Below are positions 9,301 to 15,628 of a stretch of DNA of 64,000 bases, piece by piece. This DNA comes from Comamonas endophytica (lineage in GTDB: Bacteria; Pseudomonadota; Gammaproteobacteria; Burkholderiales; Burkholderiaceae_C). The stretch covers positions 496,001-560,000 of the forward strand of contig NZ_CP106882.1 of NCBI RefSeq assembly GCF_023634805.2. Reading direction: 5' to 3'. The translations under genes and the position numbers were made by a program. Position 1 is the first letter of the stretch, and every line of letters starts with the position of its first letter. The notes under the pieces are model-generated. The model saw only the letters and a list, made by a program, of their open reading frames with translations, was not told the origin of the DNA and did not search any database.

Positions 9301-9517
9301 GCCGGTAGGCGTCGTTGTAGAGGAAGGCAATGTCCGGGCCCCACCCGATCCACATTTCGAACTTCGAGGTCAACAGGATGCGGACCGCCAGCTTGAGCGG
9401 CTGAGGCCATTGCAGCGGGTCGCCCAGGCTGGTGGATGTCCAGTCGTGGGCGCGCATATGCCGGGCCATATCGCTGTCACCTACGAAGATACGCTCGAGT
9501 GCTCCCTGATCGTCCAC
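6383..9517 (-). CDS. Hybrid sensor histidine kinase with two receiver domains
   Basis: Numbering is from the GTG at 9517 (1,044 residues). Order: PAS-like sensor (about 10-150), GAF-like domain (about 165-325), coiled linker, second PAS (about 375-490), coiled coil, HisKA with phospho-acceptor His539 in GGVAHDFNNS, HATPase with GTGLGLSMVYG, receiver 1 (Asp830 in FTDVMMPG) and receiver 2 (Asp972 in LDIGLPD). No membrane segment is seen, so sensing should be cytoplasmic. GTG 9517 follows GAAGG at good spacing; an ATG at 9469 after AGGTGA and a TTG at 9583 are alternatives. The double receiver tail suggests a phosphorelay or feedback branch. No cognate regulator with an output domain is adjacent; a LysR gene lies 81 bases downstream. 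Confidence 0.92.
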   Translation of the reverse strand: MDDQGALERIFVGDSDMARHMRAHDWTSTSLGDPLQWPQPLKLAVRILLTSKFEMWIGWGPDIAFLYNDAYRPTLGSKHEYALGMPIRELYAEIWPDIEPRLRRVYEDGEATWDRALMLILHRHGYPEETYHTFSYSPLVGDMDAVEGIFCAVSEETERVISVRRLETLESLASALATTDSFDVFYQAIANEARKANKSIPFSALYKFDADGKALPIYEDLGGIADIERWKLDAACKSPQPLIVDIDPSENLPKGGWDIGPKQAAVLCMNAAGSEYPVGAFVVGLNPYRPFDDDYQSFLKLFVGQIAARWTTIEGFETARLRTQALNEALALRQEAADNLAKVNESLSREVLLRTAQRDRLHAMFKQAPSFMALLSGPEHVFELANDAYQSLIGTRDIIGRSVREVLPDVTGQGYFEILDNVYKTGEAFKGEAMSIRLNRGDKTEQRFLHLIYQPIFIDGKVEGIFVDGYDVTHQKNAEDALRQINVTLEAHVKERTAELELALERLRQEAEERSLAERALQRAQKMEALGALTGGVAHDFNNSLQVISANLQILGLMLKANPEALKRVNGAMGGVTRGAKLASQLLSFGRRQPLEPKVVNVGKFIRGLEDMLNRALGESIELEIVISAGLWNTMADPSQVENAVLNLAINARDAMDGRGKLTIEAGNALLDFQYCEQHEDLKPGQYVVIAVTDTGTGMAPEVLERAFEPFFSTKPEGKGTGLGLSMVYGFVKQSGGHAAVYSEVGEGTTVKLYLPRSNQEEDPAPINWSSGPVQGGTETVLVVEDDEDVRETAVATLVGLGYRVLRAKDADSALTVVDSGVHIDVLFTDVMMPGKLRSRELARRAKQRLPSLAVLFTSGYTENSIVHGGRLDEGVELLSKPYTREALARRIRHVIGNEAQRRQAIEDIVQSADDAAPARLKLLVVENDELIRTATAEQLRLSGHEVSEAADAKEAFTALGMQAGFDALVLDIGLPDMNGVELAHRALALHPHLGIVFASGASPSPELGVPSTARYVVKPYSTAQLLAECAMAIRLRQATRSAL

Positions 9518-9920
9518 GGTGATGCCTTCAGTGCTTATGCACAAGTTATTGGGGTCGCGCAACTCTTGCCCGTACCGGAGCAAAAAATGATCGCAACAAT
9601 ACTGTTGAAAGTTGAATTATCGGAACGCCCGAAGAGCCGGCCATCTTTGGCCGCGAGGATCCGTCGAGCCGCCTAGTTTAGTCAATCTAGGAGGTTGGGG
9701 GCTGTAGGAACGGTCCTGCTGATAGCTTTTGGCAACTGATCTGGGAGCCGCCTGCCGGGTTGGCGCGGCGATCATCCTGGCGCTTGCCATGTCCGAGGGG
9801 CATTCCTGCGCGCTACAGGAAACACTCCTTGCCCGTGCGGGCCTGGCTGTCTTGCGCTCCACCCCGGCGCAGGTCGTTGCGACCAGGTTGAAATGCCCGG
9901 GGCGGAGCGCAAACCCGCGG
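9518..9920. other. Gene-free region with one long structured element
   Basis: About 400 bases between two leftward genes. It should hold the promoter of the hybrid kinase gene and the 3' end of the transferase transcript. The only clear structure is the two-armed inverted repeat at 9854-9910. No open frame here carries recognisable motifs. Confidence 0.5.
9854..9910. repeat. Two-level inverted repeat just downstream of transferase gene
   Basis: Outer arms GCGCTCC-A-CCCCGG (9854-9867) and CCGGGG-C-GGAGCGC (9897-9910) pair over 13 bp with one mismatch. Inside them GGTCG (9872-9876) and CGACC (9880-9884) form a second stem with a 3-base loop. It begins 11 bases past the leftward stop codon. No T-tract follows, so it may stabilise the mRNA 3' end, act in termination without a U-run, or be an isolated REP-type element. 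Confidence 0.5.
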
Positions 9921-11546
9921 CTAGAAGCCCGCGGCCAGGCCGTCGCGGCGCGGGTCGCTGGCGAACTGGTAGCCCTCGGCGGCGGGATCGCCCATGCGCC
10001 AGATGAACTGGCCGGCGCCGAAGTCCTGGTAGGGATCGTCGATGACCTCGAGCTGGTGGCCCAGCGCCTGCAGGCCGGCGACGGTGGCCGGATCCATGCC
10101 GGATTCGACATTCAGCGCCAGCCCCGCGTTGTAGCGCCAGCGCGGCGCATCGCAGGCGGCCTGGGGCGACTGCTTGTAGTCCAGCATGCGCACCAGCGTC
10201 TGCATGTGGCCCTGGGGCTGCATGTTGCCGCCCATCACGCCGAAGCTCATCACCGGCTGGCCGTCCTTGGTCAGGAAGGCAGGGATGATGGTGTGGAACG
10301 GCCGCTTGCCCGGGCCCACCAGGTTCGCGCGGTTGGGGGCGTCCGGGTCGGCGCCGAAGCCGTAGCCGCGGTTCTGCAGGCTGATGCCGAATGTAGGCTC
10401 CACCACGCCCGAGCCGAAGCCGGCGAAGTTGCTCTGGATGAAGCTGACCATCATGCCGCTTTCATCGACGGCCGTGAGGTAGATGGTGCCGCCCTGCACC
10501 GGATTGCCGGCCTTGAAGTCCTGCGCGCGCTGCGGATCGATGAGCTTGGCGCGCGATGCCAGGTAGGCATCGTCGAGCATCTGCTCGGCCGTCACTTCCA
10601 TGCCGGCATCGGCCACATAGCGGTCGACATCGGCAAAGGCCAGCTTCATGGCCTCGATCTGCAGATGCTGGGACTCCACACCGTCCACGGGAAGGCTGGC
10701 CAGGTCGAAATTCGACAGGATGCCCAGCGCGATCTGCGCCGCGATGCCCTGGCCGCCGGGCGGAATCTCGTGCAGGGTGTAGCCGCGGTAGTCCTTGGCG
10801 ATGGGCGTGACCCACTCGGCTTTGTGCTGCGCCATGTCTTGCATGCTCAGGCAGCCGCCATGCTGCTGCACGAAGGAAGTGACGGCCGCGGCGATCTCGC
10901 CCTCGTAGAAAGCCTTGCCTTTGGTGGCGCCGATGGCGCGCAGCGCGCGCGCGGCGGCGGGAAAGCGGAACAGCTCGCCGACGGCCGGCGGCCGGCCCGC
11001 GGGCAGGAAGCTCTGGGCGAATCCGGGCTGCGCCTGCAGCTCGGGCGCGCCCGCGGCCCATTTCTGCTGCACCACGGGCGGCACCAGATAGCCGCGCTCG
11101 GCGATCTCGGCCGCGGGCTCCATCAGGCTGGCAAAGGGCAGCTTGCCGAAGCGCTCGTGCAATGCCACCCAGGCGCTGACGGCGCCGGGCACGGTGATGG
11201 AGTCCACGCCGCGGCGTGGCGGCTTGGACTGGCGGCCGTAGCGCTTTTCGAAATACTCCGGCGTCCAGCCCTGGGGCGCGCGGCCCGAGGCATTGAGGCC
11301 GTGCAGCTGCGCGCCATCCCACAGGATGCAGAAGGCGTCCGAGCCCAGGCCGTTGCTGACGGGCTCGACGATGGTCATGACGGCGGCCGCGGCGATGGCC
11401 GCGTCGACGGCATTGCCGCCGGCCCAAAGCATGCGCAAGCCGGCTTGCGCGCCCAGGGGGTGGGAGGTCGACACGCCATTGCGTGCGAAGACCGGAACGC
11501 GCACGGAGCTGTACGGATTGCCGGGGGTGAAAGCTGCGTTGTTCAT
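9921..11546 (-). CDS. Gamma-glutamyltransferase-family amidohydrolase, no signal peptide
   Basis: A 541-residue Ntn-hydrolase proenzyme of the gamma-glutamyltransferase family. The family start (VSTSHPLGAQAG, GGNAVDAAIAAA) and the PPGGQG motif are present. The predicted autoprocessing nucleophile is Thr354, in GGTIYLTAVD, at the place of the TTHxSVVD motif. There is no signal peptide, unlike periplasmic GGT, which together with size places it with cytoplasmic members such as the HpxW (oxamate amidohydrolase) group. It lies 23 bases downstream of a Bug receptor gene on the same strand, so the pair probably imports and hydrolyses one amide-type substrate. The substrate is not established. Confidence 0.88.
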   Translation of the reverse strand: MNNAAFTPGNPYSSVRVPVFARNGVSTSHPLGAQAGLRMLWAGGNAVDAAIAAAAVMTIVEPVSNGLGSDAFCILWDGAQLHGLNASGRAPQGWTPEYFEKRYGRQSKPPRRGVDSITVPGAVSAWVALHERFGKLPFASLMEPAAEIAERGYLVPPVVQQKWAAGAPELQAQPGFAQSFLPAGRPPAVGELFRFPAAARALRAIGATKGKAFYEGEIAAAVTSFVQQHGGCLSMQDMAQHKAEWVTPIAKDYRGYTLHEIPPGGQGIAAQIALGILSNFDLASLPVDGVESQHLQIEAMKLAFADVDRYVADAGMEVTAEQMLDDAYLASRAKLIDPQRAQDFKAGNPVQGGTIYLTAVDESGMMVSFIQSNFAGFGSGVVEPTFGISLQNRGYGFGADPDAPNRANLVGPGKRPFHTIIPAFLTKDGQPVMSFGVMGGNMQPQGHMQTLVRMLDYKQSPQAACDAPRWRYNAGLALNVESGMDPATVAGLQALGHQLEVIDDPYQDFGAGQFIWRMGDPAAEGYQFASDPRRDGLAAGF

Positions 11547-11569
11547 GGAAATTCCTGACCCTCGGGGCT

Positions 11570-12559
11570 TCAGTCGGCGGTGATGCCCAGGGTCTTCACG
11601 TCACGGGTCCAGCGCGTGAGCTCACGGTCGATCTGCGCCTTGAACGCCTTGGGGTCGCTGCTGACCGGGGTCAGCCCCTGGACCTCGAACTGCGCCTGCA
11701 CATCGGGGCGGGCAATGATCTTGCGCACTTCCTGCGCCAGCTTGTTGACGATGGCCGGATCCGTGCCGCCGGTGGTGAACAGGCCGTACCAGGAAGTGAA
11801 GGCATAGCCGGGCAGGCCGGCTTCGGCCACGGTGGGCACGTCGGGCAGGGATTTCACGCGCTCCTTGGTGGTCACCGCCAGGATGCGGGTCTGGCCGGTC
11901 TTGGCGGAGGTCATGGCGGGCGGAATGCCGGAGAAGATGGCCTGGACCTGGCCGCCGGAGACATCGGCAATGGCCGGACCGTTGCCGCGGTAAGGTACGT
12001 GCACCAGTTCCACGCCCGCCTGCTGCGCGAACAGCGCGCCGGCCAGATGCAGGGTGGAGCCGCTGCCCGAGGAGGCGTAGTTGATGGTTCCGGGTTCCTT
12101 GCGCGCGGCGTCGATGATTTCCTTCACGCTCTTGTAGGGCAGCTTGGCGTTCACCAGCAGGGCATTGCCCGACTCGGCCACCAGGGAGATGGGCTCGAGG
12201 TCCTTGCGCGCGTCGTAGGAGAGCTTCTTGGCCAGCACCGGGGCGATGGTGTTGCTGCCGATGGAGCCCAGCAGCAGGGTGTAGCCGTTCTTGGGCGACT
12301 TGGCGACGATGTCGTTGGCCAGCAGGCCGCCGGCGCCGCCCTTGTTCTCGACCACGACGCTCTGGCCCAGGCTCTGCTGCAGCTCCTTGGCCAGGATGCG
12401 CGCGACGATGTCGTTGGCGCCGCCGGCAGCGAAGCCCACCACGATCTTGAGGGGCTGCGAAGGCCAGGCGTCGGCAGCCAGGGCCGGGGTGGCCAGGGCG
12501 CCGCAGGCCAGCAGGGCAGCGCAGGAAGTGAAAAGCCGGCGGGACAGGTGTTCGGACAT
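11570..12559 (-). CDS. Bug-family (TctC) periplasmic solute receptor
   Basis: A 329-residue receptor starting MSEHLSRRLFTSCAALLACG, a standard signal peptide ending at ALAADAWP. The mature part opens with WPSQPLKIVVGFAAGGANDI and carries SPKNGYTLL and HVPYRG. The ATG at 12559 is preferred to one at 12649 because GGAG lies eight bases upstream and the signal peptide begins there. It is the first gene of a leftward pair with the transferase-family gene and is divergent from a LysR gene, the usual arrangement for regulated Bug loci. Confidence 0.93.
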   Translation of the reverse strand: MSEHLSRRLFTSCAALLACGALATPALAADAWPSQPLKIVVGFAAGGANDIVARILAKELQQSLGQSVVVENKGGAGGLLANDIVAKSPKNGYTLLLGSIGSNTIAPVLAKKLSYDARKDLEPISLVAESGNALLVNAKLPYKSVKEIIDAARKEPGTINYASSGSGSTLHLAGALFAQQAGVELVHVPYRGNGPAIADVSGGQVQAIFSGIPPAMTSAKTGQTRILAVTTKERVKSLPDVPTVAEAGLPGYAFTSWYGLFTTGGTDPAIVNKLAQEVRKIIARPDVQAQFEVQGLTPVSSDPKAFKAQIDRELTRWTRDVKTLGITAD

Positions 12560-12669
12560 GGGGAAACTCCAGAAATTTGGCAGCTTGCAGGATGATTGGC
12601 GCGATTTTGATGATAGAAAGCGTTTTGCGAAAGCTGTAAATTCTTCCATCTATTGAAAGAAAAACTTTT
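12560..12669. promoter_or_regulatory. Divergent promoter region with LysR-type dyad
   Basis: This 110-base AT-richer spacer separates the leftward Bug gene from the rightward LysR gene. At 12619-12635 the sequence AGCGTTTTGCGAAAGCT is an interrupted dyad (AGC.TTT...AAA.GCT) of the kind bound by LysR proteins. Confidence 0.5.
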
Positions 12670-13554
12670 ATGCCAAGCCTGCGAATCCTGCGCACTTTCC
12701 TGGCCGTGGCCACCGAAGGATCGTTCACGGCCGCCGGTCACCGCGTGGCCCTGACCCAGGTGGCCGTAGGGCTTCAGATGCGCACCCTGGAGGAGGACCT
12801 CAAGCGCCCGCTTTTCACCCGCCAGGGCAAGCAGGTGGCGCTCAACGAGCACGGCCGGGCCCTGGTGCCCATCGCCACGCAGCTGGTGGCGCTGTACGAG
12901 CAGGCCAAGCACGGCACCCAGGCCAATGCGCCGCTGGCCGGAACCGTGCAATTCGGCTCCATCGTCTCGGCGCTGAGCGAGCTGGTGCGCGCCACGCTGG
13001 AGCTCAAGCGCCATCACCCGGCGGTGGATCTGCATGTGGTCTCGGGCAAGTCCAGCCGGTTGATCGCCCAGGTGGAAAACCAGGAGCTCGATGCGGCCGT
13101 GGTGGTGCACGATCCAGCCCTCAAGCGCCCGGCACTGGTCTGGACACCGCTGTATGCCGAGCCGATGGTGCTGCTGGCGCCGCGCACCGCCCGGGCAACG
13201 GAGCCTGCCACCATGGTGGAGCGCTATCCGTTCATCCGCTTCGACCGTACCGAGCACACCGGCGAGCTGGTCGACCGCACGCTGCGCCGGCTGCGCGCCA
13301 AGCCCCAGGAATTCATGGAACTGAACTCCATCGAAACCATCGTGGAGCTGGTGAGCGACGGCATGGGCGTGGCCATGCTGCCGCTGCTGGCGCGGCATGC
13401 CTGGGACAGCAACCCGCGGCTGCGGGTGGTGCCCATCGCCCAGGCCGCGGAGAGCCGCCAGATCGCCCTGGTGCAGCTGCGCACGGCGGCGCGCGCCGAG
13501 GTTGTGACGGCCGTGGGGCAGCAGTTCCTGGCGGCGCGGGGTGCGGGGAGGTAA
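12670..13554 (+). CDS. LysR-family transcriptional regulator
   Basis: A 294-residue LysR protein starting MPSLRILRTFLAVATEGSFT, with the helix-turn-helix in the first 60 residues (VGLQMRTLEEDL in the recognition-helix position) and a typical effector domain. The recognition helix departs from the common SxxLSxxIxxLE pattern. It is divergent from the Bug/transferase pair across a 110-base spacer and probably controls that pair and itself. Palindromic REP-like elements follow within 13 bases of its stop codon. Confidence 0.92.
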   Translation: MPSLRILRTFLAVATEGSFTAAGHRVALTQVAVGLQMRTLEEDLKRPLFTRQGKQVALNEHGRALVPIATQLVALYEQAKHGTQANAPLAGTVQFGSIVSALSELVRATLELKRHHPAVDLHVVSGKSSRLIAQVENQELDAAVVVHDPALKRPALVWTPLYAEPMVLLAPRTARATEPATMVERYPFIRFDRTEHTGELVDRTLRRLRAKPQEFMELNSIETIVELVSDGMGVAMLPLLARHAWDSNPRLRVVPIAQAAESRQIALVQLRTAARAEVVTAVGQQFLAARGAGR

Positions 13555-13566
13555 GGGCCGACGCAT

Positions 13567-13685
13567 CCGTTCGTCCCGGGCCTGGCTGGGGCAGCCCCGT
13601 CGAAGGATGGACGGCCTGCGATCAAGTTCGGAGGCAGGCCGTCCATGGTTCGACGGGGCCGCCCAGGCAGGCTCACCACGAACGG
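13567..13685. repeat. REP-like palindromic element, copy 1
   Basis: Begins CCGTTCGTCCCGGGCC and ends GGCTCACCACGAACGG, with internal arms GTCGAAGGATGG and CCATGGTTCGAC, so the whole ~119 bases is an imperfect palindrome. A further half-arm, GGCTCACCACGAACG, follows at 13692-13706. It lies between convergent genes, the preferred place for such elements. Confidence 0.75.
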
Positions 13686-13715
13686 TTAACAGGCTCACCA
13701 CGAACGCTTTTTTAT

Positions 13716-13820
13716 CCGTTCGTCCTGAGCCCGTCGAAGGATGGACGGCCTGCGCTCAAGATCGGAGGCAAGGCCATCCATGGTTCAGCGGGGCCGCCCA
13801 GGCGGGCCCACCCCGAACGG
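13716..13820. repeat. REP-like palindromic element, copy 2
   Basis: Second copy, about 105 bases, from CCGTTCGTCCTGAGCC to CACCCCGAACGG, matching copy 1 along its length, including GTCGAAGGATGGACGGCCTG. It ends one base before the stop codon of the leftward cysC gene and could also serve as a 3' boundary for both converging transcripts. Confidence 0.75.
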
Positions 13821-13821
13821 C

Positions 13822-14409
13822 TTATCCAGCGCTCAACTCGACCAACAACTGCAAGCACTCCTCAATGGACTGGCTCTGCGTCGCCAGCACCAGTTGCGGC
13901 GCCAGCGGCGGCTCGTAGGGCGCGCTCACACCGGTGAAATCGGCAATCGCGCCCGCGCGCGCGCGCTGGTAGAGCTGCTTCACGTCGCGCGCCTCGCAGG
14001 CCTCGAGCGGGCAGTCGAGGTACACCTCGTACAGGTCCTGCGGCCCGACGATCTGCCGCACCATCTCCCGGTCGGCGCGCATGGGGGAGATGAAGGCGGC
14101 GAGGCAGATCGTTCCCGACTCGGCAAACAGCCGAGCGACCTGCGCCGCGCGGCGCAGGTTCTCGTGCCGGTCCGCGGGCGAGAAACCGAGGTCGGCGCAC
14201 AGGCCGTGGCGCAGGTTGTCACCATCCAGCACCACGCAATGCCGCCCCGCCGCATGCAGGCGCGCTTCGAGCGCATAGGCCAGCGTGGATTTGCCAGAAC
14301 CGGACAGGCCGGTGAACCAGATGACCCGGCCGCGCTGCCCGAGCAGCTGCTCGCGCTGGCTGCGCGCGACCTGGCCCGCCTGCGGCACCACGTTAGTTGC
14401 ATTCGCCAT
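13822..14409 (-). CDS. cysC: Adenylyl-sulfate (APS) kinase
   Basis: A 195-residue kinase that phosphorylates APS to PAPS, the sulfate donor of sulfotransferases. Walker A is GLSGSGKS (residues 34-41, Lys40). LDGDNLRHGL (61-70) and FISPMRADRE (106-115, Ser108 in the conserved phospho-serine region) are the family motifs. ATG 14409 is chosen because GGAGAG lies seven bases upstream and it begins one base after the stop of the adaptor gene. It is the last gene of the sulfotransferase-exporter cluster. No ATP sulfurylase (cysD/cysN) is adjacent, so APS must come from elsewhere. A stand-alone cysC beside a sulfotransferase, not in an assimilation operon, argues for supply of PAPS to that enzyme. 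Confidence 0.93.
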   Translation of the reverse strand: MANATNVVPQAGQVARSQREQLLGQRGRVIWFTGLSGSGKSTLAYALEARLHAAGRHCVVLDGDNLRHGLCADLGFSPADRHENLRRAAQVARLFAESGTICLAAFISPMRADREMVRQIVGPQDLYEVYLDCPLEACEARDVKQLYQRARAGAIADFTGVSAPYEPPLAPQLVLATQSQSIEECLQLLVELSAG

Positions 14410-14410
14410 T

Positions 14411-15628
14411 TCAGCGCTCTCCAAAGGATTCGTTCATGGTCTTGCGCAGCGGCTTGAGCAGGTAATCCATCAGCGAGCGCTCGCCGGTGCGGATGTCCAC
14501 CTGCGCCGTCATGCCCGGAAGGATCTCCAGCGTCCTCCCCGTGGTCGTGGTCACCGGCAGGCTGCTGGGCTCGATGCGCACCCGGTAGTAGGTGTCCACG
14601 CCTCGGCTGGTTTCCTCCTTGAGGCTGTCGGCGCTGACATAGGCGACGCGGCCCTTGACGCCACCGAAGATGGTGTAGTCGAAGGTATCGAAGCGCAGGG
14701 TCGCCTCCAGGCCCGGAACGACGCGCGAGATATCCGCCGGGCTGACCTTGGCCTCGACCATGAGCTCGTCATCGACCGGCACGATCTGCATCAGCTCCTC
14801 CCCCGCGCGCAGCACGCCGCCCACCGTGGTCACGCGGATGTTCTTGACGATGCCGGGCACCACCGCGGTGAACACGCTGTCCGACTGTTCCTGCTTGCGC
14901 CGCGTGAGCGTCTGCGCACCCTGCGCGATGTCGTCCTCGGCCTTGGCCAGGTCGATGCGCGCGTCCTCCAGGAACTTGTTGCGCCGGTTCGCCAGCCGCG
15001 CCTGCGCCTCGTTGAACCCGCGCTGCACGCGCAGGACCTCCGAGCCGCTGGCATCGCCGTCGGCATAGAGCTGGTCCACGATGCGCTGCTCCTTTTGCGC
15101 CAGGTCGACGGCCACGCGCAGCGTCCTGAGCTCCTCGTCGATGCCCTGGCGGCGCTGCCTGAACAGGGCCTCCTCGACGCGCGCGGTTTCCCCCGAGCGC
15201 GCCACCAGGTCCGCGGGAAAAGCCAGCCGCCCCTCGCCCGTGACCTCGGCGCGCAGCCGCACGATCTTGGCCTGAAGGCCAAAAAGCCGCGCCTCGACCT
15301 CGCCCACCGAGGCGCCGAAGCGTGTCTGCTCCAGGCGCGCCAGCAATTGCCCCGGCTCCACCCGGTCGCCCTCGCGCACCAGCAGTTGCTCGAGCACGCC
15401 GCCGTCCACCGACTGGATGACCTGCACCCGGCTGCGGGCGATGACCTCGCCCCCGGCGCGCGCGACCTCATCGATGCGGAACATCGTGGCCCACACCCCA
15501 AAGACCAGCACCGCCACGAAAAGCAGGCCCAGCAACCAGCCCTGGTTCCCCCGGTGGACATTCTGGAGCCTGCGCACATGCGCCTGCCGGCGCGCGTCTT
15601 CATCCTGAGAGAAACGATCAGACCACAT
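14411..15628 (-). CDS. HlyD/LapC-type type I secretion membrane-fusion protein
   Basis: A 405-residue periplasmic adaptor linking the ABC exporter to the outer membrane channel. A short cytoplasmic N-terminus leads to one membrane span (GWLLGLLFVAVLVFGVWA, about residues 30-47). Then come the lipoyl half-motif (GEVIARSRVQVIQSVDGGVL), a coiled-coil hairpin (about 100-260) and the second lipoyl/beta-barrel part ending in GMTAQVDIRTGERS. It starts 11 bases inside the ABC gene, after GAGGTGA, and stops one base before cysC, so translation is coupled on both sides. Close in layout to LapC of adhesin exporters. Confidence 0.93.
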   Translation of the reverse strand: MWSDRFSQDEDARRQAHVRRLQNVHRGNQGWLLGLLFVAVLVFGVWATMFRIDEVARAGGEVIARSRVQVIQSVDGGVLEQLLVREGDRVEPGQLLARLEQTRFGASVGEVEARLFGLQAKIVRLRAEVTGEGRLAFPADLVARSGETARVEEALFRQRRQGIDEELRTLRVAVDLAQKEQRIVDQLYADGDASGSEVLRVQRGFNEAQARLANRRNKFLEDARIDLAKAEDDIAQGAQTLTRRKQEQSDSVFTAVVPGIVKNIRVTTVGGVLRAGEELMQIVPVDDELMVEAKVSPADISRVVPGLEATLRFDTFDYTIFGGVKGRVAYVSADSLKEETSRGVDTYYRVRIEPSSLPVTTTTGRTLEILPGMTAQVDIRTGERSLMDYLLKPLRKTMNESFGER

